Assembly: GCA_963934295.1 (NCBI GenBank)
Contig: CAWVXY010000003.1
Location: 62,001-126,000 of the forward strand
Direction of reading: 5' to 3'
Origin: Seribacter sp963934295
GTDB lineage: Bacteria; Verrucomicrobiota; Verrucomicrobiia; Opitutales; Seribacteraceae
DNA: 64,000 nt
Under the pieces are notes generated by a model. The model was not told the DNA's origin and ran no database searches. It worked only from the letters and a program-made list of their open reading frames with translations. Both the position numbers and the translations under genes were made by a program. This document shows positions 8,353-17,936 of this stretch, piece by piece (position 1 is the first letter of the stretch; every line of letters starts with the position of its first letter).

Positions 8353-9900
8353 ATGGCTATGCAGTCACAAGGTCTCCGTCAGGTACAGAAGCAAACCCAG
8401 AGCCTTGTTCTGGCTCCTCAACTTAGACAGTCTCTCAAAATCCTCCAAGTGCCTGCGTTGGAACTCAGGTCCGCCATACTGGAAGAACTCCAAACCAATC
8501 CTCTGCTCGAGGAGTTGGGTAATAACGATGAAAGCTTGGATGCGAATGAGGTTGAAGCTTCACCTGATGAGATTGAAAGTGAGAAAACAGATGAATTCCC
8601 CGAAGATTCCCCCAACGAACCGGAAGCCAAAGAGAAAGAAACTGATGCAGATTCGGAATCCGATGCAGGTGACGATATTCAGGATTTAGATTTCACCGAT
8701 GAATTTGCCATTCTTAAAGAAATGGAGGAGGATTTACGAGAGCATTACGAAAATGAATTTGATGGTGAAGCCAAACTCGGAAACACAGACGCACAGGACA
8801 AAAGGAAATTTTTCTTCGATTCTTTAACTTCTGAGATTTCTCTTCAGGAACACCTAATCGACCAGTTAAAGCTAACAGAAATAACCGAAGAAGTTCGAAA
8901 TGCAGCTGAGTATTTGATTGGAAGCTTGGATGAAAATGGCTTCCTCAATTCTAACCTTTCCGATATTTCATTAATTTCTTTTATGCCTTTGGCGGACCTC
9001 CAGGAAGCTTTAGCAACTTTGCAAACCTTCGAACCCATCGGAATTGCTTCCATTGATCTGCAGGATTGTCTGCTTAGGCAGATGGACGCTCGCGAGTGGC
9101 AGGAAACGGATCAATACATCATCGTCAAGGATTATTTCCCCTTGTTAGTCAGACGTAGAGTACCTGAACTTTCTAGAAAACTTTCGCAACCTACTGAGGT
9201 TATCCACGAAGCAATTGAAAAAATAAGCGAACTGGACCCGTCACCTGGGAAGCGTTTCTCCGAGGATAACAACCAATCCATTTCAGCTGATGCAACTGTA
9301 GAAAAAGTAGGCGATGAATGGACCATCAGTCTGAATAACGATTTTATACCAAGATTAAAAATAAACCGGACTTACAAGGAATTGATCGCTAAGGGAGTAC
9401 TTTCAAGCAAAGAAAAAGAATATGTCCGCAACCAAATGAGGGCAGGAAAATTCCTCATTAGTTCGATTGATCAAAGACAAAATACAATCGAGCGAATCAC
9501 CCGAAAAATCATTGAAAGGCAGACCGGTTTTTTTGAGGAAGGGTCTTCCAAACTACGCCCCATGACTATGTCCGAGGTCGCAGATTCCATTGAAGTTCAC
9601 GAAACCACTGTTTCCCGTGCGATTGCCAACAAATTTTTGAAAACTCCGCATGGTACATTTCCTCTAAAATATTTTTTCACCCCCGGATATTCAGGGAAAG
9701 ATGGTGACTCTGTATCCAACACCAGCGTAAAGGAAATTATTGGAACAATTATTGAACAGGAGGATCCAACCAAACCACTGAGCGATCGAAAGATTGTGGA
9801 TTTGCTTGCGGAAAAAGAAATCAAGCTCGCCCGCAGAACCGTAGCTAAATACCGTGAAGAACTGGGTATCTCTCCAACAAACCTTCGCCGAAGGTACTAG
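8353..9900 (+). CDS. rpoN: RNA polymerase sigma-54 factor
   Basis: Directs RNA polymerase to -24/-12 promoters that need AAA+ activators. 515 residues. Region I, glutamine- and leucine-rich (QTQSLVLAPQLRQSLKILQ), opens the protein; an acidic linker (region II) spans about residues 55-130; then the core-binding region; then the HTH region (TMSEVADSIEVHETTVSRAI) and the RpoN box ARRTVAKYRE near residue 495. All hallmark parts are present. No bacterial enhancer-binding protein is in the window, and I found no clear intergenic TGGCAC-N5-TTGC sites here. It follows the kinase gene closely and is followed by tsaB. Confidence 0.97.
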   Translation: MAMQSQGLRQVQKQTQSLVLAPQLRQSLKILQVPALELRSAILEELQTNPLLEELGNNDESLDANEVEASPDEIESEKTDEFPEDSPNEPEAKEKETDADSESDAGDDIQDLDFTDEFAILKEMEEDLREHYENEFDGEAKLGNTDAQDKRKFFFDSLTSEISLQEHLIDQLKLTEITEEVRNAAEYLIGSLDENGFLNSNLSDISLISFMPLADLQEALATLQTFEPIGIASIDLQDCLLRQMDAREWQETDQYIIVKDYFPLLVRRRVPELSRKLSQPTEVIHEAIEKISELDPSPGKRFSEDNNQSISADATVEKVGDEWTISLNNDFIPRLKINRTYKELIAKGVLSSKEKEYVRNQMRAGKFLISSIDQRQNTIERITRKIIERQTGFFEEGSSKLRPMTMSEVADSIEVHETTVSRAIANKFLKTPHGTFPLKYFFTPGYSGKDGDSVSNTSVKEIIGTIIEQEDPTKPLSDRKIVDLLAEKEIKLARRTVAKYREELGISPTNLRRRY

Positions 9901-9940
9901 AACAATCTCCGCCTTGGCTGACGAAAATAAACTATTAGGT

Positions 9941-10591
9941 GTGGATATTAATAAGAAAAACCTCACCCACCCTCTCGTACTTGATGTTTCCTCCCCTTCT
10001 ATCCAACTAGGTTTAGCCAAAACAGATGGCTGGGTTCAATTGGCCAGTTCAAAAAACCAAGCTTTAGATGGGATTTTTCAATTGGTTCAACAACTAGACA
10101 TTAATCTTCACAAAGTGGATAGTATTTTTTTCTGTGCCGGGCCTGGTTCGACCTTAGGGCTTCGTCTGGCCTTAGCTTTTATTAAAACTCTCGAATGGGA
10201 AAGGAAGGGCGAACTCAAACTATTCTCCTATAACGCACTGGACCTGGCTTGTCGAATGGCTAAGCATTATCCTTCATACATCCAGGCTCCTTTTAGATTA
10301 GGATGGAGACTTGTCCGCTCTTCTCCCAATAGGAAAGCTATTGGGAAGATCGAAATTTTGGAACGCGAGGAAGCACTTGAAAAATTTCCAGATAGCCTGC
10401 ACCTAGAAGATTCCCGTGATAAAAGCTCACCCATTACGACAGGAAACTTATTGAAATATGATTTAAATAAAACCAAAGGATTAGAAGATTTGCTCCTTGT
10501 TTCAGAGGCCAAAAATGAATTGAAAGTTTTTTCACCCCTTCCCCCAAAATTTAAAAAATGGAATCCGCAAATAAAATTCCTTTCCACCTAG
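9941..10591 (+). CDS. tsaB: TsaB-like tRNA threonylcarbamoyladenosine biosynthesis protein
   Basis: TsaB partners TsaD (and TsaE) in adding threonylcarbamoyl to A37 of ANN-decoding tRNAs. The product has the ASKHA N-terminal lobe: PLVLDVSSPSIQLGLA resembles the family start ILAIDTS, and FCAGPGSTLGLRLALAFIK corresponds to the family 'GPGSFTGLRIG' segment. The C-terminal half is divergent. The frame is open back to a GTG at 9854 inside rpoN; a TTG at 9914 and a GTG at 9941 are the non-overlapping choices, and 9941 is nearest the conserved strand. About 216 residues from there, close to the family length. Probably the third gene of a kinase-rpoN-tsaB-alr operon. Confidence 0.75.
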   Translation: MDINKKNLTHPLVLDVSSPSIQLGLAKTDGWVQLASSKNQALDGIFQLVQQLDINLHKVDSIFFCAGPGSTLGLRLALAFIKTLEWERKGELKLFSYNALDLACRMAKHYPSYIQAPFRLGWRLVRSSPNRKAIGKIEILEREEALEKFPDSLHLEDSRDKSSPITTGNLLKYDLNKTKGLEDLLLVSEAKNELKVFSPLPPKFKKWNPQIKFLST

Positions 10592-10607
10592 CATGCTCAA
10601 TAAATAA

Positions 10608-11738
10608 ATGATGGTGGAGAGAAGTTGGGCCGAAATTAATTTGGCTGCCCTGGAAAGAAATCTTAGGCTCATCAAAGATTCTCTCCCCAGTCGGGTTCGT
10701 TATATCTCAGTAGTGAAGGCAGATGCTTATGGTCATGGAATCTTGCCCACCGCTGCCCGGCTCATGCAGAGTAATATTGACTTATTTGCTGTTGCCAATG
10801 TCAAGGAAGCTTCGGAAATCAGGGAAATGGGTTCAGGTTGGCCCATTCTAATTTTAGGGCCTCTTTTGGAAGAGGAAAATGAAGCATTGTTCGAACTTGA
10901 TCTAACTCCCACCCTCTCATCTCAAATTGAACTTGAACGCCTATGCACTCTTTCTCAAAAGTATCAAAAAAGAATTTCTGCTCACCTAAAGATTGATTCA
11001 GGCATGGGTAGGTATGGGATATGGCGTGAGGATGCACCCGCACTCATAAACGAAATAAAAAAATGCCCAGAGATTAAATTATGTGGAGCACTTACACATT
11101 TTGCTCAACCAAGTGACTTAGAATTCACTGCTGAACAAAGAGCTCACTTCCTTTCCATTCTCGATAAAACTCAAATTCACCGGGAAACTGATTTTTGGGT
11201 ACATGCTGATAACTCATCTTCCCTCCGCTCTTTCGACCGACAGGCAATTTTTAATGCAGTGCGAATTGGCCTCTTACAATTTGGGGTATCTCCGCCTCAG
11301 GGAAGTATTCTGGCAGACCTTCCGGTTGAGCCCGTTCTATCTTTTCATGCCAGATTGGCCATGATCAAGAAACTACCTAAGGGAACCAGCCTGAGCTACG
11401 GTAGGCAATTCACCCTGAAAAGAGATTCGAGAATTGGAATCATCAGTGCCGGTTACGGGGATGCAATCCCTCTACCCTGCGGCAATCGTGCTTTTGGCTT
11501 GGTTGACGGGCAACCCTATCCACTGGTCGGACGCGTAACCATGGATCAAACTTTGATTGATTTAACCGACGCCCCTCCCCAAGTCGAACTCGGTCAGAAA
11601 GTTACCTTAATTGGGAAGCAGGGAAGTGAAGAAATCCTCCTTAGCGAACTGGCTGGCCATGCCCAAACAATTCCCTGGGAACTGCTATGCTCCATTACGA
11701 AAAGAGTACCCAGGGTTTACACAACCAAGAGAGAATAA
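10608..11738 (+). CDS. alr: Alanine racemase
   Basis: PLP enzyme that makes D-alanine for peptidoglycan. 376 residues. The PLP lysine lies in VVKADAYGHG (Lys37), the catalytic tyrosine in SLSYGRQF, and the phosphate/dimer motif in RIGIISAGYGDAIP. The C-terminal beta-domain carries GRVTMDQTLIDLTD. Two adjacent ATGs at 10608 and 10611 are possible starts. It follows tsaB by 16 nt; tsaB/tsaE and alr are neighbours in other bacteria too. It converges with the acidic unknown gene, with only 6 nt between stops. Confidence 0.96.
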   Translation: MMVERSWAEINLAALERNLRLIKDSLPSRVRYISVVKADAYGHGILPTAARLMQSNIDLFAVANVKEASEIREMGSGWPILILGPLLEEENEALFELDLTPTLSSQIELERLCTLSQKYQKRISAHLKIDSGMGRYGIWREDAPALINEIKKCPEIKLCGALTHFAQPSDLEFTAEQRAHFLSILDKTQIHRETDFWVHADNSSSLRSFDRQAIFNAVRIGLLQFGVSPPQGSILADLPVEPVLSFHARLAMIKKLPKGTSLSYGRQFTLKRDSRIGIISAGYGDAIPLPCGNRAFGLVDGQPYPLVGRVTMDQTLIDLTDAPPQVELGQKVTLIGKQGSEEILLSELAGHAQTIPWELLCSITKRVPRVYTTKRE

Positions 11739-11744
11739 GACTTT

Positions 11745-12347
11745 TTAGACGTCAAAATTCTTTTCGATCGTCTCGATAATGTGAGATAATTTATTGATCG
11801 AATTGGAACGGTTATCATAAGCCTGTTGTCCGTCCTCCGGGCACCCATAAGGGGAGACCCAACCCATTCCATTTTTCTCGTGCAGGGAATGAACTTCTCC
11901 CAACCAGGTGGAAATTTGTTTCAAATTTGCCAGGATACGATTTCCATCCGCAGGATTTTCCAAGGGGTTGCCATAAGGCATTTTACCAACGACATTTCCT
12001 TCCGCATCCTTTGATTCTTCCCAGGCAACCTCTGCAGTTTCACAGGCCTCCCAAAATCGAATTTTAGAAAAATCCACACAACCCTCTGTTACCGCCAAGG
12101 TCATAGCTTCAATTTCGGGCAGAGCTACTTCGGCAAAAGTCTCCTCTTCCTGCGGTTCAAAAGATTCTTCAGCCTTAATTAAAATTTGGGCCTTTTCATC
12201 CAGAGCCTGAGCAATTCCCTTAACCATGGAGTAATTAATCTGAGATTTGAGATCTCCCTCCAGCATCAAATCAACGGCGTCAAAGGATAACTCAGTCTCC
12301 TCCTCGGGCTTTTTACTCATGTCCTCTTCTTTGGTAGTTTCACTCAT
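11745..12347 (-). CDS. Acidic cytoplasmic protein of unknown function
   Basis: I do not recognise this 200-residue protein. From the ATG at 12347 (MSETTKEED; the frame also extends to 12383) it has a highly acidic N-terminal 75 residues, a central stretch SKIRFWEACETAEVAW, and a C-terminal part with W-x-G-E-V-H-S-L-H, GWVSPYGCPEDGQQAYD and a final amphipathic helix ISK-type INKLSHIIETIEKNF. There is no signal peptide or membrane segment. The abundance of conserved-looking Trp, Cys and His residues suggests a folded domain after the acidic tail. It is divergent from the secreted glycosidase-like gene and is monocistronic. Confidence 0.6.
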   Translation of the reverse strand: MSETTKEEDMSKKPEEETELSFDAVDLMLEGDLKSQINYSMVKGIAQALDEKAQILIKAEESFEPQEEETFAEVALPEIEAMTLAVTEGCVDFSKIRFWEACETAEVAWEESKDAEGNVVGKMPYGNPLENPADGNRILANLKQISTWLGEVHSLHEKNGMGWVSPYGCPEDGQQAYDNRSNSINKLSHIIETIEKNFDV

Positions 12348-12433
12348 TAATTCACTAATGTATAAATTAATGACTTGAATCAATGTGAAATCATATTTTT
12401 AGAATTATAAAAGGTGATACCTATATTTTATTA

Positions 12434-13807
12434 ATGAGTAAATTTAACCAAATTTTTATCTCCATTTTTCTGTCATGCCTGGCAAGTGTTCTCAAGGGAA
12501 GCTCTTTCCCTGTCCAAGAAGACCTCCAACCGCTTACACCTCTCATGGAAAAGGAACTTCGCGGATGCTTTGATTTTTTTTGGGAGGAATGGAATGATGA
12601 TCAGAATAGCCCGACTTTTGGTATGACTAATGGAGATTATGTGGGGCTGAATAAATACAGCCCCATTGCCATTGAAGAACAGGGCTTTTATTTCGCTGCA
12701 ATTATTATCGGAGTCGAACGAAAATGGATCACCCGGGAACAAGGAAAGAAGAGAATCTTAATTACCTTAAAAACCCTGAAGAAGTTAAAACGTATCAATG
12801 GATTTTGGTACCATTTCATTGATCCAGACAGTGGCAAACGCGGATGGAAAGACTCCAAGAATATCGAACTGAGCAATGCATCAGCTGGCACCATGCTTTT
12901 AGGAGCATTGGCCGCTGCAGAATACTTTGGAGGGGAAATTAAAACCTTAACCAATGAATTGTACCGGGAAATGAATTGGAAATGGTTTACCAATCCCGAA
13001 ACCAAGCATCCATACCTAGCCTGCTATCCGGAAGACCTTCCCGATAAAGTACCTTTTGGAATAACAGAAGAAGGGATGTTTGGCGGGTGGTCTGCTTATG
13101 CGGAACATATCTTTCTCTACATCCTCGCGGCAGGTTCCCCCAATCAACATTTCGCGACCGGAGCGGATTCATACTACGCAATGAAAACTTACAAAGGAAG
13201 TTACAAGGGCGAGGAATTTATTATTTGTGGAACAGGAGCCGCTTTTACCTATCAATGGACCCATGCCTTTATCGATTTTCGTAACCTTCGCGATAAACTA
13301 GGTCGGGATTGGTTTACAAATTCCAGGCACGCGTCGTTAGCTGCACGGCAGTATGCCATTGATCATGCCCAGCGAATCAAAGGTTTAGGGAAAAATTCAT
13401 GGGGAATGTCGGCCTCAATTAGTCCCACTACTGGATACAGCGGACATTATGGTTCTTATCCGATCGGGGCAGGATATAAACTTGTGGAAGATGGTACCGT
13501 GGCACCCTACGGAGCTCTTTCATTTCTTCCTTTTACTCCAGAGGCTTCCATTTCTGCGTTAAAATATATGTATACTATCCCTGGATTGGTAGGAAAATAT
13601 GGCCTGTATGATGCCTACAGCTTCAAAACGAAGGCAAAAGGCAACCAACCTTGGATTGCAAAAAGCTATCTGGGCATCGATAAAGGACTCGTTTTATTGA
13701 TGTTCGAAAACTATTCCTCTCAGCTCATTTGGAAACTCTTGCATCAAAACATATACATTCAAAAAGGTTTAAAAACACTCGAATTTGCACAGGTTACGAA
13801 GATTTGA
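12434..13807 (+). CDS. Secreted glucoamylase-like (alpha/alpha)6-barrel protein, GH144-like
   Basis: A 457-residue exported protein: signal peptide (FNQIFISIFLSCLASVLKG), then a glucoamylase-like domain (Pfam Glycoamylase type). Landmarks are GCFDFFWEEWND, TFGMTNGD, GFWYHFIDPDSGKRGW, ELSNASAGTMLLGAL, GWSAYAEHIFLYILAAGSP, HAFIDFR and SYLGIDKGLVLLMFENY. The last segment, with 'GIDQGPILLMIENYRTG'-type spacing, is typical of this family, which contains endo-beta-1,2-glucanases (GH144) and related enzymes. The exact substrate cannot be read from sequence. It has its own AT-rich upstream region. The following PSCyt1 gene is 266 bp away, so they may not be one operon. Confidence 0.82.
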   Translation: MSKFNQIFISIFLSCLASVLKGSSFPVQEDLQPLTPLMEKELRGCFDFFWEEWNDDQNSPTFGMTNGDYVGLNKYSPIAIEEQGFYFAAIIIGVERKWITREQGKKRILITLKTLKKLKRINGFWYHFIDPDSGKRGWKDSKNIELSNASAGTMLLGALAAAEYFGGEIKTLTNELYREMNWKWFTNPETKHPYLACYPEDLPDKVPFGITEEGMFGGWSAYAEHIFLYILAAGSPNQHFATGADSYYAMKTYKGSYKGEEFIICGTGAAFTYQWTHAFIDFRNLRDKLGRDWFTNSRHASLAARQYAIDHAQRIKGLGKNSWGMSASISPTTGYSGHYGSYPIGAGYKLVEDGTVAPYGALSFLPFTPEASISALKYMYTIPGLVGKYGLYDAYSFKTKAKGNQPWIAKSYLGIDKGLVLLMFENYSSQLIWKLLHQNIYIQKGLKTLEFAQVTKI

Positions 13808-14073
13808 AATAATCTTTACGATATTTTTGGCAAAAATTCTTCTCTGCGGAGTGTTACAATTTTAAAGATAATCTTAACAATTAAAAGTAATTCATCAACA
13901 AAGATGAACTAAATTGCCTAAAATGAATAATTGTTAGTTATAAGCAAACAAACTCTTTGTCCTAATTAAGACAATTTATTCTATTAAATTTGATACGATT
14001 AAACATCAAATTCCATCCTCCCTTTTATTTGTTAACTTGCTGTAAGCCTTTACTTAAACCATTTTTTTTAATT

Positions 14074-17000
14074 ATGTTTATAGAATCCTTAAGTTTTATC
14101 ACCATTTTTTCGTTAATTTGCTTATCCCCGTTTTCCCAAAAGGCTTTTTCCGCTGAAATATCATTCAACCGGGACATCAGGCCAATTCTCTCAAGCAAAT
14201 GTTTTTTTTGCCATGGCCCTTCGGAAAAATCGCGCAAGGCGAAATTACGACTGGATGTAGAAGAGGATGCATTTAAGGAGAAGGATGAAATTGCTGCCTT
14301 TGTTCGAAATAGCTTGGAAGACAGCGAAGCATGGCACCGAATAACTTCCGATGACCCGGATGAGGTTATGCCCCCGCCTGAATTCAAGAAGGAACTTACC
14401 GAGGTGGAGATCAATACAATCAAAGCTTGGATTGAACAGGGAGCCAAATGGGAAGGTCATTGGGCATTCATTCCGGTAAACAAAAGTGAAGAACCTAAGA
14501 CGGATATGCCTCAATGGGTCCGTAATCCGATTGATTCTTTTGTACTAGAAACTCTCAAGAAAAATGACCTCCAGCCTTCTTCGGAAGCCGATCGCAGAAC
14601 CCTGCTTAGAAGACTTTACTTTGACCTTACGGGATTACCTCCAACCCCCGATGAAATTAATGATTTCCTGCTCGATCATTCCGCCAATGCTTACGAAAAA
14701 ATAGTCGATCGACTGATGAATTCCGATGCATATGCCGAGAGAATGACCCTGGTTTGGATGGATGCATCCCGATACGGAGATACTTCCGTTTTTCATGACG
14801 ATGGCCCCCGAGATATGTGGCCATGGAGAGACTGGGTTCTAAATGCTTACAAAGATAATATGCCCTTCGACCAATTTTCGATTGAACAACTGGCCGGTGA
14901 TCTTCTTCCCGAGGCTACCGATGCACAGAAAATTGCATCCGGTTTTAATCGTAATCATGCAACTACCGATGAAGGTGGAGTAATCCCCGAGGAATTTCGT
15001 GTGGAATATGTGGTCGACCGGGTTAAAACCACAGGAAATGTGTGGATGGGATTGACCATGGAGTGTGCCCAATGCCACGACCACAAATATGATCCCATTT
15101 CGCAGGAGGAATATTTTAAATTCTATGCTTTCTATAATAATAATGCCGACCCGGGAATGCAGACCAGGCGGGGAAACACCGCACCCACAGTTGAAGTCGT
15201 CACCCCGGAGCGGAAAAAACAGTTATCCGAAGCAACCAATGCGGTCGAAGTGGCCAATACCTCCCTTCAAAGCAGGCGGAAAGAATCCTTAAAATCATTT
15301 GATCAATGGACCCAAAAAACCAAAAAACAATTAAAAGAAAACCCTAAAGCACTCCACCCTCAGGGCTTGGTTGCCCACCTCCCCTTTGACCAACTTAACT
15401 TAGATAACAACACCTCCAAAGTAGGCCATAAGGGAGCGACATCATGCATTCTCCATCACTCTCCGAAATCAATTAAACAGGCCAAATTTTCAGGAGGTAT
15501 CAAAATCGAAAATAATTCCTTTGCTGAGTTGCCAAACTTTGGTGATTTTGAGCATAATCAAGGCTTCTCCATGAGTGCATGGATTAAAACCTCTCAAAAC
15601 AAACTCGGAGGAGCCATCCTTAGTAAGATGGATGAAGGCAACAAATTCCGCGGGTATGACCTATGGTTAGATGCCGGACGACCCGGCACTCACATCGTTC
15701 ACGCCTGGCCCGATAATGCGCTCAAAATTGTTTCCAAGAAAACAATCCCCGCCAATAAATGGGTTCACCTTTGCGTGACCTACAGCGGGCAAAGAAATGC
15801 CAATGCCGTGGAAATTTATATGGATGGAACCAAGCAGGAAAAAATCATTGCAACGAACACTCTCAAAGCGAACACCATTAAAACGGATAAACCTTTCCGT
15901 ATTGGTCGCCGGTTCAACTCCGCTCAAGTCAATGGCACCGAAATTGATGAGGTGCGAGTCTACAACCGAACCCTTTCCCTTGAGGAGATCAAAGTAATTA
16001 TGTCCCTGCCTTACCAGTCTATTCCTGAACCTTCAGGATTAACTACCGGACTGAATTTTGATTCTTTTGATGGCAATAAAACCAAAGATATCGCCAGTCC
16101 AGGCAGGAATTTTGTTCTCCATGGGGGAGCAAAACAGACGGATTTAGGGAAATCAAGTAATGGGTTTAAGATCGAGAAAAACGGGTTTCTTGAATCTACC
16201 CAAATCGGTAAGCTCGAACACAACCAATCGTTCTCCTGGTCGGTCTGGATTAAAACTCCTAAGAATCTCACCGGTGCAATCCTTAGTAAAATGGATGAAT
16301 CTCAAAAACACCGTGGGTACGATATTTGGCTCGAGGGTGGAAAGGTTGGGATGCACATTGTGAACGAATTCCCCGACAATGCCCTCAAGGCAGTTTCCAA
16401 AAAGCCAATCCCTGTGAACCAGTGGCACCACTTGACCATCACCTACAATGGGAAACAGAAAGGGAATGGATTGAAAGTCTACCTCAATGGAAAGACTCAG
16501 CCAATGGAGGTAACTCATGATTCGCTCTCGAAAACAATTTCAACTCAAAAAGCATTTCGCATTGGCCGCCGTTTTAACGGTTCCTCAACCAATGGGCTCG
16601 AAATGGACGAACTTCGCCTATACTCCCGAGTACTTAGCACCACAGAAATTGATCGACTGGGCTATATTGATCCGATCCTCCCCCTCATTAAACAGGAACC
16701 CAAACATCTGAACCCAGCCCAGCGAAACCTGGTTATTGACTACTACCTCAACCGACATGATCCGGGATACAAGCAAACCTTGGCCTCGGTTACGAAAAAG
16801 AGACAGGATTTAAATACATTAAAGAACAAAAAGCTTACCTCCATGATCATGGGTGACAATCCACCTAACAAGATGAGAAAAACCTATGTTCTGATGCGTG
16901 GTCAGTATGCATCTCCGGATGAATCAAAAGAAATCCTTCCCGACACCCCGTCTTTTCTACCTCCAATGAACAAGGATTTACCTAAAAATCGCCTTGGTCT

Positions 17001-17931
17001 TGCCAAGTGGCTTATGGATAAAGGTCATCCGTTAACCTCACGGGTCACGGTCAACCGATACTGGCAGACCATTTTTGGTCGCCCCTTGGTATCCACTCCG
17101 GGTGACTTTGGATCCCAGGGAAGCTGGCCAACTCATCCCGATCTGCTCTCCTGGCTTGCCAAAGATTTTGTGGATCATGGATGGAATGTAAAACGAACCT
17201 TCAAACAGATGGTTATGAGTTCCACCTACCGCCAGGCGTCCATCACTCGTCCGGAACACTTGGCAAAAGACCCAACTAATCTCTACCATGCCCGGGCACC
17301 TCGCTTTCGATTAATGGGTGAATTTGTTCGGGACAATGCACTTTCCATTGGTGGGCTACTCAACCGGACATTTGGAGGCCCCGGAGTAAAACCCTACCAA
17401 CCACCCGGACTTTGGAACGAAGTTTCTCTAAATGGAGGCCGAAGATTTGTTCAGGATAAGGGGGATAACCTCTACCGCCGAAGCATGTATACCTATTGGA
17501 AGCGCTCAGCCCCCCACCCCGGACTGATGGCATTCGATACTCCCACACGTGAAACCTGCACACTCCAGAGACAGCGTACGAACACACCGATGCAGGCTCT
17601 TGTCACCTTGAACGACAAGCAATTTGTGGAAGCATCAAGAGCATTTGCCCAGCGAATCCTAAAAAGTTCCGCCAAGACTTTTTCAGATCGGTTGGACTGG
17701 GCATTTGAAATGGCTACCGGACACCCTGCCAATTCCGTTCGCAAGCAAGTGTTAAAGGATGCCCATTCTTACCAAAAAACAATTTTTCAAAAAGAACCTG
17801 AGCGAGCGGAAGAATTACTCAAAATTGGGGAATCGCCACGCGATTCTGCGATCCCAGCTCAAGAACACGCAACCTGGACAGTACTCGCCTCCATGATCCT
17901 CAATTTGGACGAAACCTTAAACAGAGAATAA
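14074..17931 (+). CDS. PSCyt1 haem domain - DUF1549 - two LamG domains - DUF1553 secreted protein
   Basis: A Planctomycetes/Verrucomicrobia-type exported protein of 1285 residues from the ATG at 14074, which starts a signal peptide (the frame reaches a TTG at 13990). PSCyt1 at about 30-130 holds the haem motif CFFCH. DUF1549 at about 150-350 holds a second CXXCH, CAQCH. Two consecutive LamG jelly-roll domains follow (about 430-640 and 655-860), then DUF1553 from about 965 (LGLAKWLMDKGHPLTSRV). Such proteins pair with DUF1501 partners; a role in polysaccharide processing has been proposed, but no reaction is established. The DUF1501 partner follows after 5 nt. The 266 bp upstream is AT-rich with no gene. 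Confidence 0.93.
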   Translation: MFIESLSFITIFSLICLSPFSQKAFSAEISFNRDIRPILSSKCFFCHGPSEKSRKAKLRLDVEEDAFKEKDEIAAFVRNSLEDSEAWHRITSDDPDEVMPPPEFKKELTEVEINTIKAWIEQGAKWEGHWAFIPVNKSEEPKTDMPQWVRNPIDSFVLETLKKNDLQPSSEADRRTLLRRLYFDLTGLPPTPDEINDFLLDHSANAYEKIVDRLMNSDAYAERMTLVWMDASRYGDTSVFHDDGPRDMWPWRDWVLNAYKDNMPFDQFSIEQLAGDLLPEATDAQKIASGFNRNHATTDEGGVIPEEFRVEYVVDRVKTTGNVWMGLTMECAQCHDHKYDPISQEEYFKFYAFYNNNADPGMQTRRGNTAPTVEVVTPERKKQLSEATNAVEVANTSLQSRRKESLKSFDQWTQKTKKQLKENPKALHPQGLVAHLPFDQLNLDNNTSKVGHKGATSCILHHSPKSIKQAKFSGGIKIENNSFAELPNFGDFEHNQGFSMSAWIKTSQNKLGGAILSKMDEGNKFRGYDLWLDAGRPGTHIVHAWPDNALKIVSKKTIPANKWVHLCVTYSGQRNANAVEIYMDGTKQEKIIATNTLKANTIKTDKPFRIGRRFNSAQVNGTEIDEVRVYNRTLSLEEIKVIMSLPYQSIPEPSGLTTGLNFDSFDGNKTKDIASPGRNFVLHGGAKQTDLGKSSNGFKIEKNGFLESTQIGKLEHNQSFSWSVWIKTPKNLTGAILSKMDESQKHRGYDIWLEGGKVGMHIVNEFPDNALKAVSKKPIPVNQWHHLTITYNGKQKGNGLKVYLNGKTQPMEVTHDSLSKTISTQKAFRIGRRFNGSSTNGLEMDELRLYSRVLSTTEIDRLGYIDPILPLIKQEPKHLNPAQRNLVIDYYLNRHDPGYKQTLASVTKKRQDLNTLKNKKLTSMIMGDNPPNKMRKTYVLMRGQYASPDESKEILPDTPSFLPPMNKDLPKNRLGLAKWLMDKGHPLTSRVTVNRYWQTIFGRPLVSTPGDFGSQGSWPTHPDLLSWLAKDFVDHGWNVKRTFKQMVMSSTYRQASITRPEHLAKDPTNLYHARAPRFRLMGEFVRDNALSIGGLLNRTFGGPGVKPYQPPGLWNEVSLNGGRRFVQDKGDNLYRRSMYTYWKRSAPHPGLMAFDTPTRETCTLQRQRTNTPMQALVTLNDKQFVEASRAFAQRILKSSAKTFSDRLDWAFEMATGHPANSVRKQVLKDAHSYQKTIFQKEPERAEELLKIGESPRDSAIPAQEHATWTVLASMILNLDETLNRE

Positions 17932-17936
17932 TCATT

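Noticed and set aside
13808..14073. Possible RNA gene or regulatory element before the PSCyt1 gene
   Set aside because: AT-rich with no stable hairpins, no tRNA-like folds and no recognisable operators.
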